From assembly GCA_014896235.1 (NCBI GenBank), contig JADBKU010000028.1:19706-83705 (forward strand): a DNA stretch of 64,000 bases, given 5' to 3'. Below are positions 9,064-18,019 of this stretch, in pieces. Source of the stretch: a bacterium (GTDB lineage: Bacteria > Desulfobacterota > Binatia > Binatales > Binataceae). Below the pieces are notes generated by a model, which had not been told where the DNA came from, ran no database searches, and was given only the letters and a program-made list of their open reading frames with translations. A program made the position numbers and the translations under genes. Numbering within the stretch: the first letter of the stretch is position 1; the number at the start of each line of letters is the position of its first letter.

Positions 9064-10281
9064 ATGTCAACCGCTGAAGCTTTTTCGCAGTCCGCGGACC
9101 CTCGGCGGCGCCGCGCCGCGCTGACGGTCCTGTTCCTGACCGTCTTCATCGATCTGCTCGGGTTCGGAATCGTCATTCCGTTTTTGCCGCTGTACGCGGC
9201 CCGCATGCATGTCAGCGCGGCCGGCATCGGCTTAATTCTGTCGGCCTACTCGCTGGCGCAATTTTTGGCGGCGCCGATTCTCGGCCGCCTGTCGGACCAT
9301 TTCGGCCGCCGGCCGATTATCATGCTCGGCTTGTTCGGTTCGTCGCTCAGCTACGTGATCTATGGCTTCGCCGGCTCGTTCGCATGGCTGCTGATTTCCC
9401 GCGCGGCGCACGGAGCCTGCGCCGGAACGATCTCCACCGCGCAGGCGTACGTCGCCGACACCACCGACGAGCGCGGACGCGCGCACGGCATGGGGATGAT
9501 CGGCGCGGCGTTCGGCCTCGGCTTCGTGCTGGGACCGGGAATCGGCGGACTGCTCGGCCACAGCGATTTGCGCATCCCCGTATTTTTCGCCGCCGCTCTG
9601 ACGTTCGCCAATCTGCTTTTCGCGGCGGTGAGGTTGCCCGAATCCCATCAGCCCAATCAGGCCGCCCGCCTTCAGTTCGCGCATCTGTTCGAACCGTTCG
9701 CGCGGATGCCGGCGCGGCTGCGCGATGGACGCCTCACGTCGTTGTTCGGCGTCGCGTTTCTTGGCACTTTCGCGATGTCCGCGTTCGAGGCGACCTTCGC
9801 GATGATGGCTCCCGCCGTCTATGGCTACGGTCCCGCCGGAGTCGGCGGCTTGCTCGCATACACGGGCCTGATGCAGGCGGTGGTGCAAGGATATCTGCTC
9901 GGCAAAATCGCGCCGCGCGCGGGCGAAGCGCGCTTGATCAAATTCGGATTGATTGCTTTCGCGATCGGACTGGCGCCCCTCGCGAGTGCGGGCGCGCACG
10001 GCGGATTGTTCGCTCTGCTGGCCCTGCTTGCGATTGGTTACGGCTTCGCCAGTCCATCGGTTGCGAGCTTGATTTCGAAACGCGCCGCGCGTCATCTGCA
10101 GGGTGAAGTGCTCGGCGTAAATCAATCGGCGATGTCATTGGCGCGGATTTTCGGGCCGATCGCGGGCGGCGTGATATACGGTTCGATCGGACCGAACGCG
10201 GCTTATATCGGCGCGGCGCTCGCCGTAATCGCGGCGCTCGCGATCTCGTTCGCGGCACCAGCCGTAGCAGCGGCGCCTTAA
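9064..10281 (+). CDS. MFS efflux transporter, TetA-like
   Basis: 405 residues with twelve predicted membrane spans. Motif A between spans 2 and 3 reads GRLSDHFGRRPI, and the antiporter motif C region reads GAAFGLGFVLGPGIGGLLG, both characteristic of DHA1 drug:H+ antiporters such as tetracycline exporters. No Shine-Dalgarno is obvious before ATG 9064. The stop is followed by a HemJ-like gene in the same frame, and the two may be cotranscribed. The drug or metabolite exported is unknown. Confidence 0.88.
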   Translation: MSTAEAFSQSADPRRRRAALTVLFLTVFIDLLGFGIVIPFLPLYAARMHVSAAGIGLILSAYSLAQFLAAPILGRLSDHFGRRPIIMLGLFGSSLSYVIYGFAGSFAWLLISRAAHGACAGTISTAQAYVADTTDERGRAHGMGMIGAAFGLGFVLGPGIGGLLGHSDLRIPVFFAAALTFANLLFAAVRLPESHQPNQAARLQFAHLFEPFARMPARLRDGRLTSLFGVAFLGTFAMSAFEATFAMMAPAVYGYGPAGVGGLLAYTGLMQAVVQGYLLGKIAPRAGEARLIKFGLIAFAIGLAPLASAGAHGGLFALLALLAIGYGFASPSVASLISKRAARHLQGEVLGVNQSAMSLARIFGPIAGGVIYGSIGPNAAYIGAALAVIAALAISFAAPAVAAAP

Positions 10282-10308
10282 CCCGCCGCGAAACCAGGAG
10301 AGACCGCC

Positions 10309-10734
10309 ACGGAATTCGAACGCTGGATAATCGTCTTTCACGTCTTCGGCGTAATCATGTGGATCGGCAGCCTGCTCGTGATCAGCAGCCTGATGGCGCT
10401 GGTTCCCGATCAGGTCGGCGCGGCGCGCGAAGCCACCGTTCTGGCCGGGCGGCGGCTTTTCAACGTCAGCGCCAACGCGGGCGCGATCGTAGCGATCCTG
10501 TTTGGAATTTTCGCGATGATCGAAAATCCGTCCGTGATGCGTCACGCCTGGATGCACGTAAAGCTTGCGCTGGTCGTCGTGATGCTGTTTTTCCACGCGC
10601 TGCTTTACCGGCGAATCGCGGCGCTCGCCGATGATCCAGGCCGCGCCACGCGCGGCCAGTTCAGCATGATTCACGGCGTCGTGAGCCTGCTCCTGCTCGC
10701 GATCCTGGTGCTGGTGATCGTACGGCCGTTTTGA
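10309..10734 (+). CDS. HemJ-like four-helix membrane protein with apparent ACG start
   Basis: The reading frame is open from just after the MFS stop. The first ATG (10357) would remove the first helix with its conserved histidine (WIIVFHVFGVIMWIG). An AGGAG at 10296-10300 is followed after 8 nt by ACG at 10309, which gives a complete 141-residue protein. RHAWMHVKLALVVVMLFFHA matches the conserved HxKL helix of HemJ, the oxygen-independent-type protoporphyrinogen oxidase, or the related CopD-like family. Four membrane spans are visible. Either initiation is at a rare ACG or the base is an error for ATG. The heme role is a family inference. Confidence 0.72.
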   Translation, partial: TEFERWIIVFHVFGVIMWIGSLLVISSLMALVPDQVGAAREATVLAGRRLFNVSANAGAIVAILFGIFAMIENPSVMRHAWMHVKLALVVVMLFFHALLYRRIAALADDPGRATRGQFSMIHGVVSLLLLAILVLVIVRPF

Positions 10735-10749
10735 GCCTTATCCGGCGCG

Positions 10750-11943
10750 TTACGCGGCCGACGCTTCGCGCCACGCCCGCTCCGCCGCCGCGAGCGCGGC
10801 CCCGCGCGCCACTTCGACGCCCATCCCGGCAAGAATCGTCTCCAGCGCGCCGAGCGCCAAGGTCACGTGCTCGCGGCGCGAGGATTCGCCGAGCGTGCCG
10901 ATGCGCCAGACTTTGCCCTTGAACGGGCCGAGACCGCCCGCGATTTCAATATTGTATTTGCGCACCAGTTCCGCCCTTACCGCCGCTTCGTCGATTCCCG
11001 GCGGAACTTTCACCACCGCGAGCTGCGGCAGCAGATGGCCCGCCTGCGCCGCCGGCTCAAGCCCAAGCGCCGCAAGCCCCGCCTGCATCGCCGCGGCGTT
11101 TTCACGATGGCGCCGGAAGCGCGTTTCCAGCCCCTCCTCGACGATTATCCGCAGCGCTTCGTAAAGCGCGTAATTCATCGTGATCGGAGCGGTGTGATGG
11201 TAGACCCGCTCCGCGCCCCAGTAACGCTCGATCATGGCGAGGTCGAAATACCACGAGCGGCTCGGCGTTTTGCGCGCGCGCACCGCCGCCATTGCGCGTT
11301 CGCTAAACGTCACCGGCGCGAGACCCGGCGGCGCGCTGATGCCCTTCTGCGTGCAACTGTAGCAGGCGTCCACTTCCCACTTGTCGATCTCAACCGGCAC
11401 GCATCCGAGCGAAGTCACCGCGTCGAGCAGGAAGAGCGCGCCGTAACGATGCGCCAACGCGCCGAGCGCTTCCACCGGCTGCCAGGCGCCGGTCGAAGTT
11501 TCGGCGTGGACGATCGCGAGCAGCTTGGGCTTGGCCGCGGTTTTCAGCGCCGCTTCGATCCGCTCGGCCTCGATAATCCGGCCCCACGGCGCCTCCACCC
11601 GATGGACTCGCGCGCCGAGCCGCCCGGCGGCGTCGGCCAGACGCTCGCCGAAAACGCCCGCAATGGCGATCACGACCTCGTCGCCCTCTTCCACCAGGTT
11701 CATCAGCGCGGTCTCCATCCCGGACGATCCGGTGCCCGAGACCGGGAAGGTGATTTCGTTGGCCGTCTGAAACACGATGCGCAGCAGACGCTTGATGTCC
11801 TCCATCACGCGCACGAAATCCGCGTCGAGATGGCCGACCACCGGCGACGCCATCGCCTTCATCACGCGCGGATGGACGTTGGACGGTCCGGGGCCAAGCA
11901 GCAGGCGCGGACCGGGATTGAGTTCGGGAAATGACGTGGCCAA
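10750..11943 (-). CDS. PLP-dependent alanine--glyoxylate / serine--pyruvate aminotransferase
   Basis: 397 residues, class V aminotransferase of the AGXT/SPT type. A TTG start at 11943 is supported by GGGAG 7 nt upstream. The N-terminal LLGPGPSNVHPRVMKAM is the family signature. SGTGSSGMETALMNL binds the PLP phosphate, LLDAVTSLGC carries the PLP-ring aspartate, and the Schiff-base lysine is in SCTQKGISAPPGL. It probably converts glyoxylate plus an amino donor to glycine. Its neighbour across 130 bp is glycolate oxidase, which makes glyoxylate, so the two divergent units form a plausible glycolate salvage set. Confidence 0.93.
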   Translation of the reverse strand: MATSFPELNPGPRLLLGPGPSNVHPRVMKAMASPVVGHLDADFVRVMEDIKRLLRIVFQTANEITFPVSGTGSSGMETALMNLVEEGDEVVIAIAGVFGERLADAAGRLGARVHRVEAPWGRIIEAERIEAALKTAAKPKLLAIVHAETSTGAWQPVEALGALAHRYGALFLLDAVTSLGCVPVEIDKWEVDACYSCTQKGISAPPGLAPVTFSERAMAAVRARKTPSRSWYFDLAMIERYWGAERVYHHTAPITMNYALYEALRIIVEEGLETRFRRHRENAAAMQAGLAALGLEPAAQAGHLLPQLAVVKVPPGIDEAAVRAELVRKYNIEIAGGLGPFKGKVWRIGTLGESSRREHVTLALGALETILAGMGVEVARGAALAAAERAWREASAA

Positions 11944-12073
11944 ATGAATGCTCCCTTTCTCGATGCGGCTAGACCGATGCGCCGGCGGCGAATCCGTCCG
12001 AACGCGTCATCACATCTTAGGGCGGCGGAAGCGAAATTTGAAATCTCGAACGCGCGCGGAAACGGAGGATTCC

Positions 12074-13540
12074 GTGCTAGGCTTTTCCGCGATGGCGTCA
12101 TTGGGCAATACCGCGCTTGATTCGGCGATCCGAGCCGAACTGCGCGCGATTCTTGGGGACGACGGGATCGTTTCGCGGCCGACCGAGCTTAAAGTTTACG
12201 AGTGCGACGGCTGGACGATCGAAAAAAGCGCTCCGGAGCTGCTGCTGCGCCCGCGCTCGGCCGCGGAAATAAGCGCCGTGCTCAAAGCGCTCCATCGCCG
12301 CGGAATTCCTTTCGTACCGCGCGGCGCGGGCACCGGCCTGTCCGGCGGATGCCTTCCCGTCGGCGCGCCCGTGATGATCTGCACGTCGCGGATGAACCGC
12401 ATCCTCGAAATCGATTACGCCAACCGCCGCGTCGAGGTCGAAAGCGGCGTGGTCAATCTGCACGTCAGCAATGCGGTGCGCGCACGCGGCTTTTTCTACG
12501 CGCCTGATCCGTCGTCGCAGATGGCCTGTACGATCGGCGGCAATATCGCCGAGAATTCCGGCGGTCCGCATACGCTCAAATACGGCGTCACGACGAATCA
12601 CGTGCTCGGCCTGGAAATCGTGCTGCCCGACGGTGAAATCGCGGAGCTGGGCGGACCGGCGGAGGAGCGCCTTGGCTACGATTTGGTGGGAGCGATCGTC
12701 GGCGCCGAAGGCACGGCCGGAATCGTCACCCGCGCAATCCTCAAGCTCACCCGAGAACCCGAGGATCGTCGAACGCTGCTCGCGATATTCGCCGATGTCG
12801 GCGCGGCCACACGGGCTGTCTCCGCGATTATTTCCGCCGGAGTGATTCCCGGCGCGATCGAGATGATGGATCGATTGATTATCGAGGCGGTCGAAGACGC
12901 GTTTCACGCCGGACTGCCGCGCGACGCTGGCGCGGTGCTGATTATCGAACTCGACGGAATCGCCGCCGCGCTCGACGCGCAAGCCGCCGAGGTCGCGGAC
13001 CTGGCGCGCGCGTCAGGCGCCCGCGAAGTGCGTCTAGCGCGCGACGAAGGCGAACGCGCAACCTTGTGGAAAGCGCGCAAACGCGCTTTCGGCGCGGTCG
13101 GCCGCCTCGCGCCGAATTACGCGACGCAGGACGGCGTCGTGCCGCGCACCCGCCTGCCCGATATCCTGCGCGAGATCGCGGCGATCGCCGAACGCTATTC
13201 GCTCAAAATCGGCAACGTCTTTCACGCCGGCGACGGCAATATCCATCCGATCGTGCTCTACGACGAGCGCGACGCGGACGAAACGCGCCGGGCGATCGAG
13301 GCCGGGCGCGAGATTCTGCGCGCGTGCGTCGCGATGGGCGGCAGCCTGACCGGCGAGCACGGCATCGGCGTTGAGAAAATGGCCGAGATGCCGCTCATCT
13401 TTTCGCCCGACGACTTGATCGTGATGAGCGAGCTGAGGCGCGTGTTCGATCCAGAGCGGCGCGCCAATCCCAACAAGGTAATTCCGGCGCCGGGATCCTG
13501 CGTGGAAGTGGCCGCGCCACGCCGTCAGGTCGCGCTCTAG
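12074..13540 (+). CDS. glcD: Glycolate oxidase FAD-linked subunit GlcD
   Basis: 488 residues from GTG 12074, preferred because GGAGG lies 5 nt upstream; ATG 12092 is the alternative. The FAD-binding PCMH domain covers about residues 45-225 with VPRGAGTGLSGGCLP, NIAENSGGPHTLKYGVTTNH and GAEGTAGIVT. The C-terminal FAD-oxidase domain ends with HAGDGNIHPIVLYDER and GSLTGEHGIGVEKM, which hold the metal/substrate histidines of GlcD and D-lactate dehydrogenases. With GlcE and GlcF it oxidises glycolate to glyoxylate at the membrane. glcE follows after 7 bp. Confidence 0.94.
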   Translation: MLGFSAMASLGNTALDSAIRAELRAILGDDGIVSRPTELKVYECDGWTIEKSAPELLLRPRSAAEISAVLKALHRRGIPFVPRGAGTGLSGGCLPVGAPVMICTSRMNRILEIDYANRRVEVESGVVNLHVSNAVRARGFFYAPDPSSQMACTIGGNIAENSGGPHTLKYGVTTNHVLGLEIVLPDGEIAELGGPAEERLGYDLVGAIVGAEGTAGIVTRAILKLTREPEDRRTLLAIFADVGAATRAVSAIISAGVIPGAIEMMDRLIIEAVEDAFHAGLPRDAGAVLIIELDGIAAALDAQAAEVADLARASGAREVRLARDEGERATLWKARKRAFGAVGRLAPNYATQDGVVPRTRLPDILREIAAIAERYSLKIGNVFHAGDGNIHPIVLYDERDADETRRAIEAGREILRACVAMGGSLTGEHGIGVEKMAEMPLIFSPDDLIVMSELRRVFDPERRANPNKVIPAPGSCVEVAAPRRQVAL

Positions 13541-13547
13541 GAAATCC

Positions 13548-14814
13548 GTGCCGCCGGTTCTCCACGATCCCGAAAATCTCGCGAATGTTTTCGCCGCAAT
13601 TGTCGGCGCGGCGAACCTGCGCCCGCCGTCCGGCGCCGAAGCGCGCTGCGCAAACTTGATCATCGCGCCATCTGACGCGAACGCGATCGCGGAAATCGTG
13701 CGCAAATGCGAGGCCGATCGCATCACGCTGGCGCCAATCGGCGCAGGGCGAACGCTGGCGGAAATCCGGCGCGCGCCCGCCGCTGTCGGCATTTCGCTAG
13801 CGCGGATGAAGCGGATTATCGCCTACGAACCCGACGACATGACGATCGTCGCCGAAGCCGGCGCGACGCTCGCCGAGCTTAACGCCACAATGGCGGCGCG
13901 CGGGCAGTGGCTTCCGCTTGATCCGCCGCACCCGGAATTGACCGCGCTCGGCGCGATGGTTGCCGCGGCGCGTTTCGGCCCGTCGCGCCTTTCCGAAGGG
14001 ACCGCGCGCGACCTGCTGATCGGCGTGCGCTTAGCCGGCCATGACGGCCGCCTCGTCCACGGCGGCGGGCGCGTGGTCAAAAACGTCGCGGGCTATGATT
14101 TGATGAAAGTGATGACGGGTTCGTTCGGCACGCTCGGAATTATCACGGAAACGACGTTCCGCGTCCGTCCGCTGCTGGCGCGACGACTGATCGCGACGAT
14201 GCGTTTCGGCGACGCCGCGTCGTCCTTCAGAGCGGCGCGGACGCTGCATGACGCCGTTCCGCTGGCGCATCTCGAGGTCGCGAGTCCGTCCGTCGCCGCC
14301 GCTCTTGGACTCGGCGCGGAATTTACGCTCATCGCCGGATTCGGCGGATCGCCCGTCGAGGCCGATCATCTTCAATCACGGATTCTCGAAATTCTCGGCG
14401 CTAATTGCGCCATCGCCGACGGCGCCGAGGCTGACGCTTTATACCAGCGGCTTCGCGATTTCGACTTCTCCGCGAGTTCCGCCGAGCTGCTGGCCGCGAC
14501 GCCGCCCGCGGAATTGGCGGCGTTGCTCGCGGACGCCCCCGGCGGATTTATCGCCTTTGCCGGTTCCGGAGTCGCAAGAATTTTTCTCGACGTCCGCGAC
14601 GCCGGCGATCTCGATCGGATGGTGGGCGCGCTTCGGACGCGTGCGCGCGGACGCCACGGCCATATTGCGCATCGTCCGTCGCCGAAAATTACGCGCCGGC
14701 CTCAAAATCTTCGACCAGCCGGCGGCGCCCGCAGTGAACCTGATGCACGCCGGATGAAAGCCGCCTTCGATCGCGCGGCCGTTTCAATTCCGGATCTTTC
14801 GTGGAGGACTCTGA
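13548..14814 (+). CDS. glcE: Glycolate oxidase FAD-binding subunit GlcE, C-terminal coding broken by several frame changes
   Basis: The GTG start at 13548 follows the glcD stop by 7 bp. The frame encodes a normal GlcE up to about residue 365 (APIGAGRTLAEIR, HGGGRVVKNVAGYDLMKVM, GSFGTLGIITETTFRVRPL). After about 14640 the expected C-terminus is scattered: ATAILRIV through LKIFDQPAAPAVNLMHAG in frame +1, MKAAFDRA in the original frame, GRFNSG in the third frame, and FRGGL plus a TGA (14812-14814) again in frame +1. Restoring one base at each of three sites gives a normal NPGRFxGGL-like end. It is either decayed or, more likely, locally mis-sequenced. As written, the original frame runs on into glcF without a stop. 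Confidence 0.75.
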
Positions 14815-14822
14815 CTTCCGCG

Positions 14823-16130
14823 ATGGCTACCGCGCCCAAATCGACGCCCGCGGCGAACGCCGCGCCGCACCGGCGGCCGGCGCGCGGCATCGTCGATTAC
14901 GAACTGCTCTTCGACTGCGTCCACTGCGGCCTGTGTCTCGAATCCTGTCCGACCTACGTCGTGACGCGCGCCGAGATGGACTCGCCGCGCGGCCGCATCT
15001 ACCTGATGAAGGCGCTTGCCGAAGGAACGCTGGAACTCGACGCCGACGCGCTGCGCCATCTCGATTTGTGCCTGGAGTGCCGCGGATGCGAAACCGCGTG
15101 CCCGTCGGGCGTGCATTACGGCAAGCTGATCGAGCGCGCGCGCGAGTACGTCAACCACAATGTGCGCCGGCCGCCGCTGGAACGGCTGCGCAACTGGCTG
15201 ATCGCGGAGATTTTCCCCTATCCCGAACGCCTCAAAATTCTGCTTGCGCCGCTGCGCGCGATCGACCGGCTTGGGATGCGCCCTTTGCTGCGCAAGCTGG
15301 CGCCCGCAGGTATGCGGGATTGGCTCGATCTGATTCCGCCGCGCGCCGCGCAGCAACCAATCCTTGCACCCGCTACCGCCGCCGCTGACTCCGCGCCTGC
15401 CGCCGTGGTGCATCACGGATGCGTCGCCCAAACGCTGCTCGAAACGGAAAACCGCAACATCGAAGGCGCGCTCGCCGCCGCCGGATATCGAGTCGTCCAG
15501 ATGGAGCGCACCGTATGCTGCGGCGCGCTCGACCTGCATCATGGCAATTTCGATCGCGCCCGCGAATTCGCGCGCGCCAACGTTCGCGAACTCGGCCGCC
15601 ACGGCGACGCGGCGATTCTCTCCGCCGCTTCCGGGTGCTCCGCCGTGTTCGCGGCCTATGGCGATCTGCTGGCCGGCGAACCCGAATTCGCCGATGCGGC
15701 GCGTGCGGTTTCGGCGCGGGTCGCCGATCTCAGCACGCTGCTGCTTGGCCGCGATTTCCGTTTTCCGCGGAGCTTCCCGGCGACCGTCACGTATCACGAT
15801 TCCTGTCATCTGGCGCATGGTCTCGGCGTGCGCGAAGCGCCGCGCCGCCTGCTGCGTTCGATTCCCGGAGTCGAGCTGGTGGAAATGAACGAGTCCGATT
15901 TATGCTGCGGATCGGCCGGCAGCTACAACCTGACGGAACGCGCGATGGCGCGCGAACTAGTCGGCCGCAAAGCCGACAATATCGTCGCGACCGGCGCGGA
16001 TTATGTCGTGCTCGGAAATCCCGGCTGCGAGCTGCAAATCGCCGCCGAGTTGCGCCGCCGCGGCGAGAAAATCCGCGTCATGCATCTGGCGGATTTCCTC
16101 GCGCTCGCCCTGAGCGGCGCCGACGCCTGA
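14823..16130 (+). CDS. glcF: Glycolate oxidase iron-sulfur subunit GlcF
   Basis: 435 residues from ATG 14823, close to the usual GlcF length. Two 4Fe-4S motifs are complete: CVHCGLCLESCPTY and CLECRGCETACPSGVHYG. Two C-terminal CCG domains carry VHHGCVAQTLLETENRN with CCGALDLHHG, and HDSCHLAHGLG with CCGSAGSYNL. It passes electrons from the flavin subunits to the quinone pool. In the sequence as given its frame is continuous with the upstream glcE frame (860 codons in total). I regard that as a by-product of the glcE frame changes, not a true fusion, because the GlcE C-terminus and its TGA are recognisable just upstream. GGAGG at 14803-14807 lies 15 nt before the ATG. Confidence 0.9.
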   Translation: MATAPKSTPAANAAPHRRPARGIVDYELLFDCVHCGLCLESCPTYVVTRAEMDSPRGRIYLMKALAEGTLELDADALRHLDLCLECRGCETACPSGVHYGKLIERAREYVNHNVRRPPLERLRNWLIAEIFPYPERLKILLAPLRAIDRLGMRPLLRKLAPAGMRDWLDLIPPRAAQQPILAPATAAADSAPAAVVHHGCVAQTLLETENRNIEGALAAAGYRVVQMERTVCCGALDLHHGNFDRAREFARANVRELGRHGDAAILSAASGCSAVFAAYGDLLAGEPEFADAARAVSARVADLSTLLLGRDFRFPRSFPATVTYHDSCHLAHGLGVREAPRRLLRSIPGVELVEMNESDLCCGSAGSYNLTERAMARELVGRKADNIVATGADYVVLGNPGCELQIAAELRRRGEKIRVMHLADFLALALSGADA

Positions 16131-16146
16131 CGCCGTCCCGTCTCGT

Positions 16147-17226
16147 TCAGCGCAGATAGCCCGCGTGCTTGAGATATTCGGCGAGCAGCACCGCGCCGCG
16201 TCCCGCGCCCATCGCGGCGTTGTGGCTCACCAGCAGATATTTGACCCCGTTCGGCAACACTTCGTCCGCGCGCATCCGGCCCACCGAGGTGGTCATGCCG
16301 CGTTCGGCCTCGCGATCGAGCCGCGGCTGCGGCCGCATCGGATTGCGATGCACCGTGATCATCCGGCGCGGCGCGTTGGGCAGTCCGAGCGCGCTGAACT
16401 CGCGTCCGAAATTCTCCATCGCCGCAATCGCCTGCTCCACCGTCGCCGGCTTTTTCAGCGCGGCCGTGACGGATTCGGTATGGCCCGCCAGCACCGACGC
16501 GCGCGTGCAGGTTGCGCTGACGCGCAGCGGATGCTCGTCGATCGCGGCGCCGGCCGCACGGCCCAGAATCTTGCGCGTTTCGATCGCGACCCGTTCTTCT
16601 TCGCGCGGAATGTACGGAATGATGTTCTCGACGATATCGAGCGCCGGCAAATCCCTGCCCGCGCCCGAAATTCCCTGCATCGTCGTGACGATCGCCGCCT
16701 CCACGCCGAACGCCTCGTCGAGCGCCTTGAGCGTGACCGCCAGCCCCGTCGCGGTGCAATTCGGCAGCGTCGCGATAAATCCTTTCCATCCGCGCCGCCG
16801 GCGCTGCTCTTCGACGATCGCCAGATGATCGAGGTTGACGCCAGGAATCACCAGCGGCACGTCCGGCTCCATCCGATGCGGCCGCGCGGTGCTGATGGTC
16901 GGCGCGTGGCGCGCGTAAAGCGGCTCCAGTTCGCGCGCCGCGTCGGACTCGACCGCGGCGAACACCACGCCGATTCCGTCCAGCCGGAGCGATTTCGCGT
17001 CCTGCACCTCGAGCCCGAGCGCCGTCCGCGGCGGTTCGCCTCCATCCACGTACCATCGGCGCATTCCGCTCTGCGCGTCGGTAATCGCTTCGTCGAAAGT
17101 TTTGCCGGAAGATCGTTCTGAGGCCGCAAGCGCGGCGATTTCAAAGTCCGGATGGCCGTCGAGCGCCGCCAGCACCTGCTGTCCGGCGATTCCGGTGGCC
17201 CCAACCACTGCGACTGGAATTTTCAT
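16147..17226 (-). CDS. asd: Aspartate-semialdehyde dehydrogenase, archaeal/fungal-type
   Basis: 359 residues. The N-terminal Rossmann motif is VVGATGIAGQQVLAAL. The active-site cysteine is in TLPNCTATGLAVTLKAL and the histidine in CTRASVLAGHTESV; GVKYLLVSHNAAMGAGRG closes the dimer-interface domain. The sequence follows the archaeal/yeast branch (Hom2-like), not the usual proteobacterial Asd. The enzyme reduces aspartyl phosphate to the semialdehyde for lysine, threonine and methionine. It is about 40 kb from hom-thrC in this window and converges with glcF. Malonyl-CoA reductases are related, but the biosynthetic role is more likely. Confidence 0.88.
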   Translation of the reverse strand: MKIPVAVVGATGIAGQQVLAALDGHPDFEIAALAASERSSGKTFDEAITDAQSGMRRWYVDGGEPPRTALGLEVQDAKSLRLDGIGVVFAAVESDAARELEPLYARHAPTISTARPHRMEPDVPLVIPGVNLDHLAIVEEQRRRRGWKGFIATLPNCTATGLAVTLKALDEAFGVEAAIVTTMQGISGAGRDLPALDIVENIIPYIPREEERVAIETRKILGRAAGAAIDEHPLRVSATCTRASVLAGHTESVTAALKKPATVEQAIAAMENFGREFSALGLPNAPRRMITVHRNPMRPQPRLDREAERGMTTSVGRMRADEVLPNGVKYLLVSHNAAMGAGRGAVLLAEYLKHAGYLR

Positions 17227-17340
17227 CTCTGCGTGATAAGCGTCGTGCGATAAAGTGGCCGCGCGCGCGGAAATGCCGCCGCGGCTCGCCGCGCCATCAG
17301 GTTATAGGCGCGTTTCCCGCGCGTAAATACTGGCGCGCCG

Positions 17341-17984
17341 TCACAGACGCGCGGCGAGCCAGTCGCCCACCAGCTCCAGCAGCCGGTCGCCGAAGCCGCT
17401 CAGGCGATGGTCGCCGCCTGCGATCAATTCAAGCTGGCGCGGTTCGCCCGCGCGCTCGAAAATCAGCGCGCGATAATCTCGTCGGCCGTACCGTGAATCA
17501 GCAGCAATGGCTTGGGCGCGAGTTCGTTGACCACCTGCGCGCCCGCAAGCTGGCTCGCAATGGCGATCACGGCGACGACAACCGGATTGAGCGTGCCGGT
17601 GTTAATCGCGACCGCGCCGCCGAACGAATGACCGATCAGCGCGACGCGCCGGTAACTCGTACCTTTCAGAAACGCCACGGCCGCGAGCGCGTCGAGCAGG
17701 CATTCGCTGAAATCGTTGGGCGCACGGTAATCGACCCGCGCAACGGCGATTCCCCGCCGCGGCATCTCCGCGCCCATTCGCGCGTAGAGCAGCGCCGGTC
17801 CGTCGAGTCCGCCGAGCGCGCCGCTGACGCATACCGCCGCCCGCGTCGCGGATTCCGACGCATGCAGCACGATCGAAATCGCACCGCGCGTGGTTTTTAG
17901 CGATATCCGACGCGCACCGGCGATTTCGTCGCCCGCATCGACGCCAAGGATGCGCAGGTCAAGATTGTCGTCCCCGTCCGCCAT
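17341..17984 (-). pseudogene. Alpha/beta hydrolase with a frameshift near its C-terminus
   Basis: The frame from ATG 17984 encodes a typical small alpha/beta hydrolase with nucleophile elbow ALIGHSFGGAVAIN and acid-residue region LLLIHGTADEIIA. It then hits TGA at 17463. Shifting one base at about 17462 lets it continue as ALIFERAGEPRQLELIAGGD and DHRLSGFGDRLLELVGDWLA to a stop at 17341, the expected histidine-containing end. One missing base explains this. It is either a recent pseudogene or an assembly indel; the glcE problem nearby favours the latter. Substrate unknown. Confidence 0.78.
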
Positions 17985-18019
17985 CGCGACCGTGCGGGCC
18001 TCTGTCGGGCGGCCGGCGC

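Noticed and set aside
13548..16130. One 860-residue GlcE-GlcF fusion protein
   Set aside because: The GlcE C-terminus and stop are recognisable in other frames just before a good GlcF start, so the open frame is better explained by small indels.
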